A stretch of DNA of 64,000 nucleotides from Granulicella sapmiensis (GTDB lineage Bacteria > Acidobacteriota > Terriglobia > Terriglobales > Acidobacteriaceae), in assembly GCA_026225395.1 (NCBI GenBank), contig JAMFSR010000043.1:45330-109329 (forward strand), in the 5' to 3' direction. Positions 43,406-51,996 of this stretch are shown piece after piece. The translations under genes and the position numbers were made by a program. Numbering within the stretch: the first letter of the stretch is position 1; each line of letters opens with the position of its first letter. The notes beneath the pieces are model-generated. The model was not told where the DNA came from, did no database searches, and saw nothing but the letters and a program-made list of their open reading frames with translations.

Positions 43406-44862
43406 AGTTGCGGTTCGCTTCCGTTGCGGGCATCGGCTTGGTGACTCTGCTGAGCGGATGTATGGTTGGGCCGAAGTACACGGTTCCAACTGCGCCTGCG
43501 CCGCCGGCATACAAGGAAGCGCCTGCGGATGGGTTTAAGGAGAGTGCTGGCTGGCAGATAGCCAAGCCTGCGGATGCCATTCCGCGTGGAGCGTGGTGGA
43601 CGATCTTCCATGACGACGGGCTGAATGCGCTAGAGCCGCAGGTGGAGGCGGCCAACCAGACGCTGAAGTCCGCCGATGCCAATCTGCGTGCGGCGCGTGC
43701 GCAGATTCGTGTGCGCAATGCTGACCGCTATCCGACTCTTGGCACTGATCCGCAGGTGGGTGGGCTGAGGGATTCGGCGAATCAGCCGTATTTCAATGCA
43801 CTGAACGCCAATAATGGCGATGCGAATTTGTTGCTTCCGCTGCAGCTCAACTATGAGGTCGATCTGTGGGGACGGATCCGGAGAAACATTGCGGCCGCGA
43901 AGGAAGAGTCGCAAGCAACGGCGGCTGACCGGCAGAATGTGTTGCTTTCCCTGCAGGCTGAGGTGGCGCTGGATTACTTTGAACTGCGGTCCGACGATGC
44001 GGCGCAGAAGTTGTTGAACGATACGGTGGTTCAGTATCAAGAGGCGCTGCGGGTTACGACGAACCGTTATGAAGGTGGCATCGCTGTGAAGTCCGATGTA
44101 AGCCAGGCACAGACGCAGTTGCAGGCCGCGAAGGTTGCCGCTGCTGATATTGCAGTGAGCCGGGCGCAATTTGAACATGCGATTGCGATGCTTACGGGAA
44201 AGGCGCCGTCCGATCTGAGCATTCCGCCTGCGCCGTTGCCTGTGGCGTTTGAGCCGCCGGTGATTCCGCCGGGCTTGCCTTCTCAGTTGTTGGAACGAAG
44301 GCCCGACATCGCGGCAGCGGAGCGTCGCACGGCGGAAGCCAATGAGCAGATAGGGATTGCGCGTGCGGCGTTTTTTCCTACGCTGGCGCTGACGGGCGCA
44401 GCGGGCCTGCAGAGTACGTCGATTACATCGCTGTTTACTCCGGGAAGCATTGTCTATGCGGTGGGTCCGGGACTGGCGGAGACGTTTTTTGATGCGGGAC
44501 GGCGGCGTGGTGTGTCTGAAGAAGCCATTGCAGGATTTGATCGGAGTGCAGCTGACTATCGGCAAACGGTACTGACTTCGTTTCAGCAGGTGGAAGATAA
44601 TCTGGTGGCGCTGCGGGTACTTTCCGATGAAGCGCTGCAGCAACGTCAAGCCACGGCTGCGGCTGAAGAATCGGAGCGGATCTTCAACAACCGGTATGTT
44701 GGTGGTGTGGATACGTATCTGCAGGTGATTACGGCACAGACTACGGCACTGAATAACGAGCGTAATGAGATCGATATCCTAAGGCGGCGGATGGATGCAA
44801 CGGTACTGCTGGTGAAGGTTTTAGGAGGTGGATGGGACCGCATGCAACTGCCGCCTCAGTGA
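43402..44862 (+). CDS. RND efflux outer-membrane lipoprotein (OprM/NodT family)
   Basis: The ATG overlaps the adaptor stop by 4 bp (ATGA), so translation is coupled. The product has 486 residues. A lipoprotein signal peptide ends in LLSGC (lipid-modified Cys about 20) followed by MVGPKYTVP, the family start. Two outer-membrane-efflux repeats follow (NLRAARAQIRVRNADRYPTL and, in the second half, RTAEANEQIGIARAAFFPTLALTG), with LERRPDIAAAERR between them. It forms the trimeric tunnel through the outer membrane for the pump encoded upstream. Confidence 0.95.
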   Translation: MKLRFASVAGIGLVTLLSGCMVGPKYTVPTAPAPPAYKEAPADGFKESAGWQIAKPADAIPRGAWWTIFHDDGLNALEPQVEAANQTLKSADANLRAARAQIRVRNADRYPTLGTDPQVGGLRDSANQPYFNALNANNGDANLLLPLQLNYEVDLWGRIRRNIAAAKEESQATAADRQNVLLSLQAEVALDYFELRSDDAAQKLLNDTVVQYQEALRVTTNRYEGGIAVKSDVSQAQTQLQAAKVAAADIAVSRAQFEHAIAMLTGKAPSDLSIPPAPLPVAFEPPVIPPGLPSQLLERRPDIAAAERRTAEANEQIGIARAAFFPTLALTGAAGLQSTSITSLFTPGSIVYAVGPGLAETFFDAGRRRGVSEEAIAGFDRSAADYRQTVLTSFQQVEDNLVALRVLSDEALQQRQATAAAEESERIFNNRYVGGVDTYLQVITAQTTALNNERNEIDILRRRMDATVLLVKVLGGGWDRMQLPPQ

Positions 44863-44923
44863 CGGGGCAAAGGTGCAGGGCCAGCCGCGGCAAGTAAGAT
44901 GGCATTCGACGGGAGTTTTCGCG

Positions 44924-47473
44924 ATGCAAGGATTACGTCTTAGCTGGCTGTTGCTGTTGTTGTCGCTTCTTTCATGCGCACAAGACCCTGTCGCCGCAGG
45001 GCAAGCTGCAGCGGCTTCGGTTGATGTTGCGCCTGCGAAGGACCAAGTCGTTACACAGCCGGCCGGGACGGCGTTTTCCGTCAGGAATGGAAGTGGGGCC
45101 GCGAGCGTTACGTTCAGCGATCCGCTGTCTTACCAGCAGCAGAATATTTCTCCGGGCGTTGTTTTTCAGGAAGACATCAAGGGATATAACCCGAGTATTG
45201 TCCACTATGACCTGTGGAGCCCGAAGATGACATGCACTGGTCCGGCCCAGGACATTGTGGGGAACTGGAGCCAATGCAACCTGATCAACTATAAGTTCAC
45301 GGACACACAGCGTGGCATTGCACAACGGTCGAACGGCGTAATGGCGAGCTATGGCATCGGCGACAGGGCAATCAATTATGACTATGCGACGTTCTTTGGT
45401 GGAGTGCAGACTTTCAGTGATGAAGGGATTACGGCCAATGTTACGCACGCTGCGCAGAATGGATTTCTGGTAGGACCGGTTACGGATGGCGGGACCGGAG
45501 TCCCGCTCATCTCGGCAAAGGTGGCGTGCAAGTCGGCTGGTGGAGAATCTTGCAGCTACAGCATGGGAAACTACTTCAATGATGGGGGGATTGTCTTCAA
45601 CCAGTCGCAGGGGCACTCGTTGAAGATTGTTGCCACCGGACGCGAGTTGGAGGGGCTTTATCTCGACGTCACCGGGATTCATCTGCCTGTCTCGTCTGCA
45701 TGGGGCAACATTGTGAGCTGCACGACGAGTGCGAACGGCCGCTTTCAGATCTATGCGTCCGTTACGTGCAAGATCAAGCTTGGGACCGCACCGGCGAGTC
45801 CTGGAAGCTTTGTGGCGAACCAGGATATTTTTCTCGCTGGGCCGTTTGAGGAAGAAGCGTATGTGACAGCTGTGACGCCGCTGGCTGGCGGTGTACAGGG
45901 CGTGACATTCAATACTCGCTATTTCTGGCACCAGAATGTCCCAACAATTGTGATGCAGGGTGGACCGGGTGGTGAGGCACTTGTTGAGAACCCGGCATGG
46001 CCGATTGCCTGGTACGTTATTGGCGCATTCTCCGATTCGAGGCTGGTTTACAGCAATTGCCATCTAGGGTTTTGCAATAGCCCGACGATTAACGGAGTGA
46101 CACCACATCCCGATGTCGCGAACAGCTTTGGACTAAACGGTAGTATCAAGCGGGTTTCGAATGTTGTGACGTTCTCGATACCTGGTCATGATGCGAATAC
46201 AGAACAAATCCATCGGTACCCAAAAGGGTCGATGGTTGTTTTGAGCGGGTGGACTCCCGAAGATCTAAATGGAACCTACACCTTGACGGATGCGTCGATG
46301 GATAGTCTCAACGCCTGGATTCAGTGGGAAGAAAAGGGTCCTGATGAGAACTCCAAGACGACGGGCATGATCTCGAAACCTTTGGTTTCCGCGGCAATCT
46401 ATCCTGCAGCGTTTATCACCGGGACAGATGGAGGGAAGGTTGGGGTTGCGCAACTAGGAAAGAACCATGTGGCCTTCGGCTTGATGCCTTCCGGAGCATG
46501 GACGGCCAATACGAGTTATGCGGTTGGCTATACGTTGATGGATCCGGACGGCCATGAACAAATCGTAAAGGTTGGAGGGGTGTCGGGGAAGACGGCCCCG
46601 GCATGGCGACAGAGTGATGGCGAGGTGAAGGACAACGAGGTGGTTTGGTCGTACGTTGGGAAAGGCCGCCCTGATATCGTCGTGGGTGCTCCGACGTCGG
46701 AGTATCAACAGGTTGGATTTCAGTATTACGCGACTCAGGCGACTCCTTTGGATCTCTACACGCCTTCGAAAGGGATTACTGTGGCGGACGCCGGTCCCAG
46801 TGACATGCTCGAGCAATATGAAGCCTACAACAACATCGCAAATGGAGCGGCTCCGACGATGTTCGGGATCTACGGAGCTTTCCAAAAAGTGTTCAATTTG
46901 CGGTACCGGCCCGCTCATAACGGAGTCATCATCTACGTTGGCGGAGATGAACCCATATCTGCCAGCCGGAAGCCTTACTTCTTGTTCGAAGATGATTTGA
47001 TGGCCGGGAGCATCCTGGTTCGTCCCAAGGAGGGAGGTTTTACGATGTCCGGGGGGCTGACGGTTGAAGGACCATTTCATGTTAATGCTGTAGGGAGATC
47101 GGAATTCTATATCGATAACTTGAAGCCGGGCCCCGGCCCGCTTTGCCTGAACGGAAAGGGTGGAGCAGTGACCAATGTTGGCTGCGGAACAGGAGAAAGC
47201 CATACGACAAACGTGGTGGTACAACCCGCGCCAGGCGACAAAGGCAATGCGATTGAAGTGCAAGGGCATGACGGCAAAGTGGTGACAAGTGTAGACGGCG
47301 CTGGAAACATAGCTGGTGCCAACGGATCGTTCAGTGGCGCCTTGCGTTCGGGGCAGTACATTGGGCCGGTGACGGCGCCGACAGGAAACTGCACGACGAA
47401 TGGTGCGTGGGTGTTCTCGCAGGATGGGCACGCGACGTTCTGTGCCAGCGGGAAATGGGTGACCAAGATTTGA
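44924..47473 (+). CDS. Large secreted or lipid-anchored protein, function unknown
   Basis: ATG 44924 is preferred (GGGAG about 9 bp upstream); the frame is open from 44828 inside the efflux gene. The 849-residue product starts with a signal peptide whose end LLSLLSCAQD fits a lipobox. The body is beta-rich with Gly/Asn turns and many short repeats of extracellular character (ISAKVACKSAGGESCSYSMGNYFNDG; GVIIYVGGDEP). The last part resembles the stalk-like ends of tail fibres or adhesins (VEGPFHVNAVGRSEFYIDNL; PTGNCTTNGAWVFSQDGHAT). No catalytic motif is recognised. It lies 61 bp after the efflux operon and convergent with the GDPD-GH6 fusion gene. Confidence 0.75.
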   Translation: MQGLRLSWLLLLLSLLSCAQDPVAAGQAAAASVDVAPAKDQVVTQPAGTAFSVRNGSGAASVTFSDPLSYQQQNISPGVVFQEDIKGYNPSIVHYDLWSPKMTCTGPAQDIVGNWSQCNLINYKFTDTQRGIAQRSNGVMASYGIGDRAINYDYATFFGGVQTFSDEGITANVTHAAQNGFLVGPVTDGGTGVPLISAKVACKSAGGESCSYSMGNYFNDGGIVFNQSQGHSLKIVATGRELEGLYLDVTGIHLPVSSAWGNIVSCTTSANGRFQIYASVTCKIKLGTAPASPGSFVANQDIFLAGPFEEEAYVTAVTPLAGGVQGVTFNTRYFWHQNVPTIVMQGGPGGEALVENPAWPIAWYVIGAFSDSRLVYSNCHLGFCNSPTINGVTPHPDVANSFGLNGSIKRVSNVVTFSIPGHDANTEQIHRYPKGSMVVLSGWTPEDLNGTYTLTDASMDSLNAWIQWEEKGPDENSKTTGMISKPLVSAAIYPAAFITGTDGGKVGVAQLGKNHVAFGLMPSGAWTANTSYAVGYTLMDPDGHEQIVKVGGVSGKTAPAWRQSDGEVKDNEVVWSYVGKGRPDIVVGAPTSEYQQVGFQYYATQATPLDLYTPSKGITVADAGPSDMLEQYEAYNNIANGAAPTMFGIYGAFQKVFNLRYRPAHNGVIIYVGGDEPISASRKPYFLFEDDLMAGSILVRPKEGGFTMSGGLTVEGPFHVNAVGRSEFYIDNLKPGPGPLCLNGKGGAVTNVGCGTGESHTTNVVVQPAPGDKGNAIEVQGHDGKVVTSVDGAGNIAGANGSFSGALRSGQYIGPVTAPTGNCTTNGAWVFSQDGHATFCASGKWVTKI

Positions 47474-47644
47474 GCGGCAGGTGGAAAATGCCAAAACCCA
47501 CCGGAGGAAATGGAATTCCTACTACAGTGGATTATCTTGGGTTGGCCTATTGCCTAAATGGCTGACATTCATCAGAAAACGTCACGGATCTCTATATTCG
47601 AAACAGCTCGGTTGTCGTTTCATCGGATTTGCAGCAATGAAACG

Positions 47645-47690
47645 CATAAAGAAAAGCGCAGCTGGAGAACATCCAGCTGCGCTTGCAGTC
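47645..47690 (-). terminator. Terminator of the GDPD-GH6 fusion gene
   Basis: A perfect 13-bp stem (AAGCGCAGCTGGA / TCCAGCTGCGCTT) with a 5-base loop at 47654-47684. Read on the minus strand, it is followed by TTCTTTATG, so together with the stem end it makes a T-rich tract. It lies 25 bp beyond the stop of the minus-strand gene ending at 47709. Confidence 0.85.
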
Positions 47691-47708
47691 TTTCAGTTTT
47701 CGTTGAGG

Positions 47709-50700
47709 TTAGTTGAGTTTTGTGAACGTCCACTGCTGGTTTGTGCTGCCGTTGAATTGCCACTGATCGAGCGTTGTACCCAACTGGGTGGATGAATTGG
47801 GAACTTCTACGACAAGTCCAGTCATTGAGTTGGTGATCGTGTAGGTCGCCATGTTGGTGCGTGTTATAGAGTACAGTTGATTCGCTCCTCCATAGCAGCT
47901 CCACTCATCGAGCGCGCCCCCATTCTGTGGGGAACTTTCCCAACCATCCAAGCACGAGCCGCTGTTCATTGCGACCAACTGGTACAGGTTGTTACCCATA
48001 TTTGTGATCTGCCATTCCTGATTCAATTGTCCGTTGCTGGACCACTGGTCAATCAAGGTTCCGTTAGTCGAGTAGCCGCCCGTTACATCCATGACAAGTC
48101 CGCTATTGACGTTGGTGATGGTATAGGTGCCATTCGGCAAGCCGGGAATCCCTGATGTAGAAAATTGAGGGTTGGCCTTGTTGACAAGAGCGAATGCTTG
48201 CTGGGGGAAGTATTGGCCTGCTTGAGGATCGAACATACTCCACAGAGGATCGAAGAGTGCCTGTTGCGATGGATCAGTGGGCCATGCGCTTGTCCCCGGA
48301 GTCGATGTGCTTTGGGTATAAACAGAGTAATCCCAACCGCGCGTTGCGCCTGCCGCGTCGCAGTTGCCATCGGATTGGCCTACAGTCTTGACCCAAAAAT
48401 AGGCGTCGAGAAGGCCGTTACCGACAATTGTCGGTAGCACACCCAGGCCGCGGCCTGGCGGGTTGCACCAGGATCCCGTGTCATTTGCCGTGAGGACGGA
48501 AGCGGGCTGGTAATAGGGCGCATTGGCCTCCACCGAAGAGTCGTAACGATCTTGCCCGTTACGGCTGGTGTCAATGACGTAGTGGACGGTCGGAACTGCC
48601 GTGCCCATATTCTGACTAAACCACGCGTCGGTAGGTCCCCACGTACTCATGTCGTCGGGGTTGATCGGGTAGAGTACTGGTGTTGTTGTTCCGCCGCCAC
48701 CGTCCCCTGTTCCTGGAGTCGACGTGCCACCCGTTCCCGGAGTTGCCACGTTTAGCTGTGCGTCGTATTGGCTCGCGCAATAGGAATAGTTCCCGAGACG
48801 CCACCCGTTCTCCTCGGGATCCTGTCCAAAGGCGATGCACTGTGAAACCCAGTAATCGTAGTGGGCTTCGCGATCGGAGGCGATATAGTTGGAGACGTTC
48901 GAGTAGAATCCCGCCGCATTCTGGACGCCGGCCTGGACCAGACGCTGAGCCATTTCTGGGACAGCTAGCCAGTGGCTGTTACCTCCGTCAAGGTACAAGG
49001 CTACATTCGGAGTTCGGTTTTTGAAAGCTTGAACCGCATACGCGATTTGCGCGAAACGGTCAGCGGTGGCTTGGGCGATGTTGACGGGGTTGGGGTCGTA
49101 TCCGCAGTCGCTGGGAATATGAGCCAGCGAGTCCGGTTCGAGCAAGATGACAGCTTGATTGCCACCGATGGCGCCGGTAATCCCGTCGATCCACGCAGTG
49201 TAAGCAGCGGAGTCCTGCGCTCCACCTGCGGAGTAGCTGCCACAGTCGCGGCCAGGGATGTTGTACAACGCGAACACGGGAACGCTGCCCTGGGCACCGC
49301 CCGCCAGTGTAGAAGCTCCTCCCCGACCCAATAGCTGATTGGATAGAGCATAGTTGGTTAGCGCTTGGCCGACCGTCGCGGCATCATTGGCTGCCCCGGT
49401 CACCCAGATCGCCTGCGGTACCGACTGCATCTGAGGGAGGCGAGGATCAAAACCACCACCGCCACCTGTTCCCGGGGTCGACGTACCGCCGCTACCATCC
49501 CCCGTTCCCGGAGTCGATGTAGATGCAGGATCGGGACCGACCTGGGTACCCGTAACTCCGTTTGTTCCTGAAATCATTTCGACCCAGCAGTCCTTTGTGC
49601 TGCCTGGAGCCGGATCACCTCCGAAGGACGCATTGTTGCAAGGCACACTATCATTGAATACACGATAGGTGAACTGTCCATTCGCGCCGTACGCTACTCT
49701 CTGGGGTCCTTCGAACGTGCACTGACTTGTCGTTAACGTCCCGTCCCCAGCACCGGCGCAGAAAGCATATCCCCCGGGACCGGTGTGCGGAATGAAATAT
49801 TGTTGCTGCGCTTGGTAGAAGCAGGCCTTCTGAAACCCAGGAGCCACGTCACCTCCAAAATAGGCAAGCGAGCAAGCGTAAGAATTAGAGCTACCGGTGG
49901 GGTAAAATGGGCCCCAATAAAAATGCTGATTGGCAGCCATGCCCGCGTATATGTTCTCAGTGGAATAATTGCATCTTTGGTACTCATCTCCACAGTAGAT
50001 CGAATTCGGTGCATATACGATAGCGGGGCTGTAGTAACAGGACTTTTGAAGACCGGGAGCCGGATCGCTGCCAAAAGTTTGAAGATTACATGCAGCAGTA
50101 TTGGTGAATGTTTTGGTGAGGTAAACGCCATTAGCGGTAAACGTTACGTTGCGATCACCGGCGAAAGTACAGGTCCCGCCTTCATAGGCACAAAAAGTCA
50201 TATTGGTCTGGCCATTGCCGTCACAGCCTGGAGCAGGATTGGTCCCACCACAGGGGGACGCCTGAATGGCGTACAAGTTAGAACGCTGGCCGATTCCCTC
50301 AAGATAGGAGAGAACCTGCTGCGAAGTGTCGGCAAGGATCATGCCGAAGTTAGGCGGGTTTTCAATTTCAGGAGTATTCGAAGAAGTGCGACCGGTTACA
50401 AAGTTGAAATCGTAGCGATGGTCGATCTTATCTAAGGACTCTTCGTCAGTAGCGGCTAAGGAGGAGCACACCCCGCCCACGTTCGGGTCAGAGCCGTTAG
50501 CCCAGTACCCGTTCAGTCCCGTAGCTCCGTTGGGCACATTGGGTAGGTACTTAGGGCCGCTTGCATTGACGCAATCAAAGAACGTGGAATAAATGCCGAC
50601 CGTGTTGTAATTCGCTCCGCCCGCTACGAGAGGGAAAAGTGCATCTTTTTCTTCGTCTATAAATTCTTGATCCCCTTTCACGCCTACTTCAGGGGACAGG

Positions 50701-51590
50701 AGGTTCCTGAAATAACCCGCAGTATTCTGCCAGTTGGTCCAATCGTGGATGGCCCATTCATCGTCATTGGTAGCGCCTTCCTGTTCTATCGCGAGGTTCG
50801 CAACATACACAGACTGAAAATTCATGTACATTGCCATGTCATGCAGCGCAGCATTCGTATCACCGTTGTAATACGGCGAAGTGGCCAACAAACCGGCGAG
50901 ATCAAAAGGGCTAGGGAATCCAACGTCCGTTAGAGCCGAGGGATTGAATTTGAAAACTACCTGCGGGGCCATATTCACGTAGCCGGAAACAAGTGTGGTC
51001 CAGGCCCGTACGAAACCATCCGGATCGCGAATGTCCAGGCTGAGAATTCCTCCCCATGGCTGGCCTGTCTGGTTTTTCGCTGTGGAGGCATAGGCCAGCA
51101 TGTCGGCCAGCAAGGGTACGGTTTGGTCTGACGCTATACATTGGCCCGATCCCCCGGCAGCCGTACTGGTAAATCCTCGTGCCTGGCACAAGGTCTTACC
51201 TGAGATGTCTCCCCAGGAGATGTTCGGGAAATTGGCGTTATTCGGAAATCCGAAGCTGCTTGATAATTGAAGTCCCATCATGCGAAGCAGGCTCTTGTCG
51301 TGCATGAGATAAGGGACATGGTCGTTATAGGTCGTATAAACGTCCATCTCAATGATCTCGTTGCCGAGATCCACTGCGTTCTGGAAAGCGGCGATCGAGT
51401 TTTCCGGCGCGTTTTGATATCGAGGTCCATTGACCTCGCCTCGATGGGAGCCAACGAGGGTGAGGCCCGGTTGACGGTTCTTCCATGCGTTCAAAATTTT
51501 TGCGGGATCATACTGTGCCGCGGCATGCAGGCATGCCATGAGTAGCAGGCCCATAAGAATCATAAGAGAGCGAACTCGTAAACGGAACAT
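47709..51590 (-). CDS. Secreted GDPD-like / Cys-rich repeats / GH6 cellulase / ricin-lectin fusion
   Basis: A 1293-residue exported protein (AAAGGAG about 7 bp before the ATG; signal peptide ending HAAAQ). Domain order: GDPD-like phosphodiesterase (about 40-430) with HRG at 49-51, ENS at 63-65, EMD at 81-83 and LMHD at 95-98, all catalytic-type positions. Three tandem Cys-paired repeats follow (about 463-672; consensus CxF/Y-x-G...FGGDPAPGxxKxC). A Thr/Gly/Pro linker (690-715) precedes the GH6 domain (about 716-1145) with IPGRDCGSYSAGG (Asp782) and LLEPDSLAHI (catalytic-acid-type Asp820), YLDGGNSHWL (Asp868) and HYVIDTSRNG. The end is a ricin B-type lectin domain (1151-1293) with repeated QW motifs. 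GH6 enzymes cleave beta-1,4-glucan. The two catalytic domains in one chain are unusual, and linker-like sequences also interrupt the GH6 part. Confidence 0.85.
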   Translation of the reverse strand: MFRLRVRSLMILMGLLLMACLHAAAQYDPAKILNAWKNRQPGLTLVGSHRGEVNGPRYQNAPENSIAAFQNAVDLGNEIIEMDVYTTYNDHVPYLMHDKSLLRMMGLQLSSSFGFPNNANFPNISWGDISGKTLCQARGFTSTAAGGSGQCIASDQTVPLLADMLAYASTAKNQTGQPWGGILSLDIRDPDGFVRAWTTLVSGYVNMAPQVVFKFNPSALTDVGFPSPFDLAGLLATSPYYNGDTNAALHDMAMYMNFQSVYVANLAIEQEGATNDDEWAIHDWTNWQNTAGYFRNLLSPEVGVKGDQEFIDEEKDALFPLVAGGANYNTVGIYSTFFDCVNASGPKYLPNVPNGATGLNGYWANGSDPNVGGVCSSLAATDEESLDKIDHRYDFNFVTGRTSSNTPEIENPPNFGMILADTSQQVLSYLEGIGQRSNLYAIQASPCGGTNPAPGCDGNGQTNMTFCAYEGGTCTFAGDRNVTFTANGVYLTKTFTNTAACNLQTFGSDPAPGLQKSCYYSPAIVYAPNSIYCGDEYQRCNYSTENIYAGMAANQHFYWGPFYPTGSSNSYACSLAYFGGDVAPGFQKACFYQAQQQYFIPHTGPGGYAFCAGAGDGTLTTSQCTFEGPQRVAYGANGQFTYRVFNDSVPCNNASFGGDPAPGSTKDCWVEMISGTNGVTGTQVGPDPASTSTPGTGDGSGGTSTPGTGGGGGFDPRLPQMQSVPQAIWVTGAANDAATVGQALTNYALSNQLLGRGGASTLAGGAQGSVPVFALYNIPGRDCGSYSAGGAQDSAAYTAWIDGITGAIGGNQAVILLEPDSLAHIPSDCGYDPNPVNIAQATADRFAQIAYAVQAFKNRTPNVALYLDGGNSHWLAVPEMAQRLVQAGVQNAAGFYSNVSNYIASDREAHYDYWVSQCIAFGQDPEENGWRLGNYSYCASQYDAQLNVATPGTGGTSTPGTGDGGGGTTTPVLYPINPDDMSTWGPTDAWFSQNMGTAVPTVHYVIDTSRNGQDRYDSSVEANAPYYQPASVLTANDTGSWCNPPGRGLGVLPTIVGNGLLDAYFWVKTVGQSDGNCDAAGATRGWDYSVYTQSTSTPGTSAWPTDPSQQALFDPLWSMFDPQAGQYFPQQAFALVNKANPQFSTSGIPGLPNGTYTITNVNSGLVMDVTGGYSTNGTLIDQWSSNGQLNQEWQITNMGNNLYQLVAMNSGSCLDGWESSPQNGGALDEWSCYGGANQLYSITRTNMATYTITNSMTGLVVEVPNSSTQLGTTLDQWQFNGSTNQQWTFTKLN
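49575..50204 (-). repeat. Three tandem Cys-rich protein repeats inside the fusion gene
   Basis: Residues 463-672 consist of three units of about 65-75 residues. Each has an opening FCAxE/YCGDE/FCAGA, a second Cys in CTFxG, CNYS or CTFEG, then VxYGANGxFxYxxF, and ends CNxxxFGGDPAPGxxKxC. Four cysteines per unit suggest two disulfides. Similar repeats are attached to secreted glycosidases of actinobacteria, as I recall. A carbohydrate-binding role is inferred. Confidence 0.75.
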
Positions 51591-51996
51591 TGGAGATTCT
51601 CCTTTGGAGTTTGCGAAGTGAGAACGGAGAACAGTCTCCCGTCTGCTACCTCGGGTGGAGGATGGATACTCTGGGCGAGAAGCAGGCTATTCCTTGCAAT
51701 CGCAACGTGCGCGGTGCGGACTCTCCTGCAAAATTCGTATTGAGTTGCGTGACATGAAGAGTTCATCACCTGCCGAGAAATCGCAACAGGGGCCATCCGG
51801 TGAATTACTGTGTCAGCGACCGTGGGTATATCTCGCCGTTGATGGATACGACGTGAAAGCACAGTTACATTTGGCGTTCGGCGGCGTAATAGACCAAAAG
51901 CAAAGCCTCCACTCGTGGAAGAGTGGAGGCTAAACTGTGTCCATCTAACGGTGGGTGGCCAATCAGTTGAGCTCTTGTCTTTTTAGTGACTCGTAT
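51591..51996 (-). promoter_or_regulatory. Intergenic region upstream of the fusion gene
   Basis: About 400 bp without a gene. The left end holds the ribosome binding site of the fusion gene, the right end the terminator of the winged-helix regulator gene (51897-51935). The remainder is moderately AT-rich and must contain the promoter of the fusion gene. I could not find a -35/-10 pair that stands out. Confidence 0.4.
51897..51935 (-). terminator. Terminator of the winged-helix regulator gene
   Basis: An 11-bp perfect stem (AGCCTCCACTC / GAGTGGAGGCT, 51904-51931) with a 6-base loop. On the minus strand it runs into TTTGCTTTTGG. It lies about 65 bp beyond the regulator stop. Confidence 0.85.

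Noticed and set aside
44863..47708. Left boundary of an integrated element marked by a second tRNA-Met fragment
   Set aside because: I looked in the gaps at 33, 35, 38.8, 44.9, 47.5, 51.7, 53.5 and 54.8 kb for the tRNA-Met 3' sequence and did not see it. The left end of any island remains undefined.
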